64,000 nucleotides of DNA from Paraburkholderia lycopersici (GTDB lineage Bacteria; Pseudomonadota; Gammaproteobacteria; Burkholderiales; Burkholderiaceae). The stretch's first letter is position 1. Each line of letters begins with the position of its first letter. The DNA is taken from positions 62,001 to 126,000 of the forward strand of contig NZ_FMYQ01000021.1 in assembly GCF_900096975.1 (NCBI RefSeq), in the 5' to 3' direction. Under the pieces are notes generated by a model. That model searched no databases. It was given only the letters and a program-made list of their open reading frames with translations, and was not told where the DNA came from. The position numbers were made by a program, and so were the translations under genes. Positions 63,913-64,000 of this stretch are shown piece by piece.

Positions 63913-64000
63913 GCGATTTTTTCGACGCTCCGGCGGAATTCGGCAAACGTTTCAAAACATCTTAAAAGGGGCGCAAACCTCCTTCGAGGAGCTTCTTCGT

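Noticed and set aside
61592..63955. A 787-codon minus-strand frame opposite folP and glmM
   Set aside because: Antisense shadow of two well-identified genes. No supporting signals.

Overview
The window is a GC-rich (roughly 65%) stretch of a Betaproteobacterium chromosome, almost certainly Burkholderiaceae and most like Paraburkholderia or a close relative. The evidence is the gene order rne/rluC - yceD-rpmF-plsX-fabHDG-acpP-fabF - rpoE-rseA-rseB-mucD - lepA-lepB-rnc-era-recO-pdxJ-acpS-nagZ, the EF-P with arginine at position 32 next to its rhamnosyltransferase earP, and uvrC-pgsA followed by tRNA-Gly and tRNA-Cys. I see no insertion sequence, prophage, CRISPR array, plasmid gene or obvious island. 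The content is housekeeping plus a few accessory envelope and stress genes.

Layout. 1-2.7 kb: 5' end of rne (RNase E, runs off the left edge) divergent from rluC. 2.7-6.2 kb: a HAD phosphatase, a Rieske protein and an S49 peptidase, converging on a Maf/tetrapyrrole-methylase pair. 6.4-13.5 kb: a fatty-acid and phospholipid synthesis cluster behind a strong sigma-70-like promoter and a ~210-nt leader, with internal hairpin terminators after rpmF and after acpP. 13.5-18.4 kb: the envelope-stress operon (a YgfX-like protein, sigma-E, anti-sigma factor RseA, RseB, MucD protease, a small thioredoxin-fold protein). 18.6-27.0 kb: lepA-lepB-rnc-era-recO-pdxJ-acpS-nagZ, tying translation, secretion, RNA processing, repair and cofactor synthesis together. 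27.1-31.2 kb (minus strand): an orphan sigma-54 activator, CsbD, EF-P and EarP. 31.4-34.9 kb: uvrC, pgsA, two identical tRNA-Gly genes and tRNA-Cys. 35-38.1 kb: two small proteins, then a minus-strand copper/cytochrome-oxidase assembly operon (Sco1, PCu(A)C, CtaG). 38.4-46.3 kb: otsB-otsA trehalose synthesis, an ABC exporter, a glycosyltransferase and two membrane proteins. 46.4-51.3 kb: tRNA-Val, dnaQ, rnhA, a methyltransferase, gloB, mltD. 51.6-64 kb: carA-carB, greA, a DUF4149 protein, yhbY, rlmE, ftsH, folP, glmM.

No single undescribed multi-gene system stands out. The less ordinary observations are in control regions: a 23-bp tandem repeat that builds a chain of overlapping 8-codon mini-ORFs ending exactly on the ctaG start codon; a perfect 14-bp hairpin abutting an apparently leaderless rnc start; three TGTAACG heptamers before rpoE; a terminator-like hairpin directly before lepA; and a long inverted repeat with a U-tract between carB and greA. 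All of these come from reading by eye and need folding, RNA-seq or comparative checks. Start codons, promoters and terminators are likewise read by eye.
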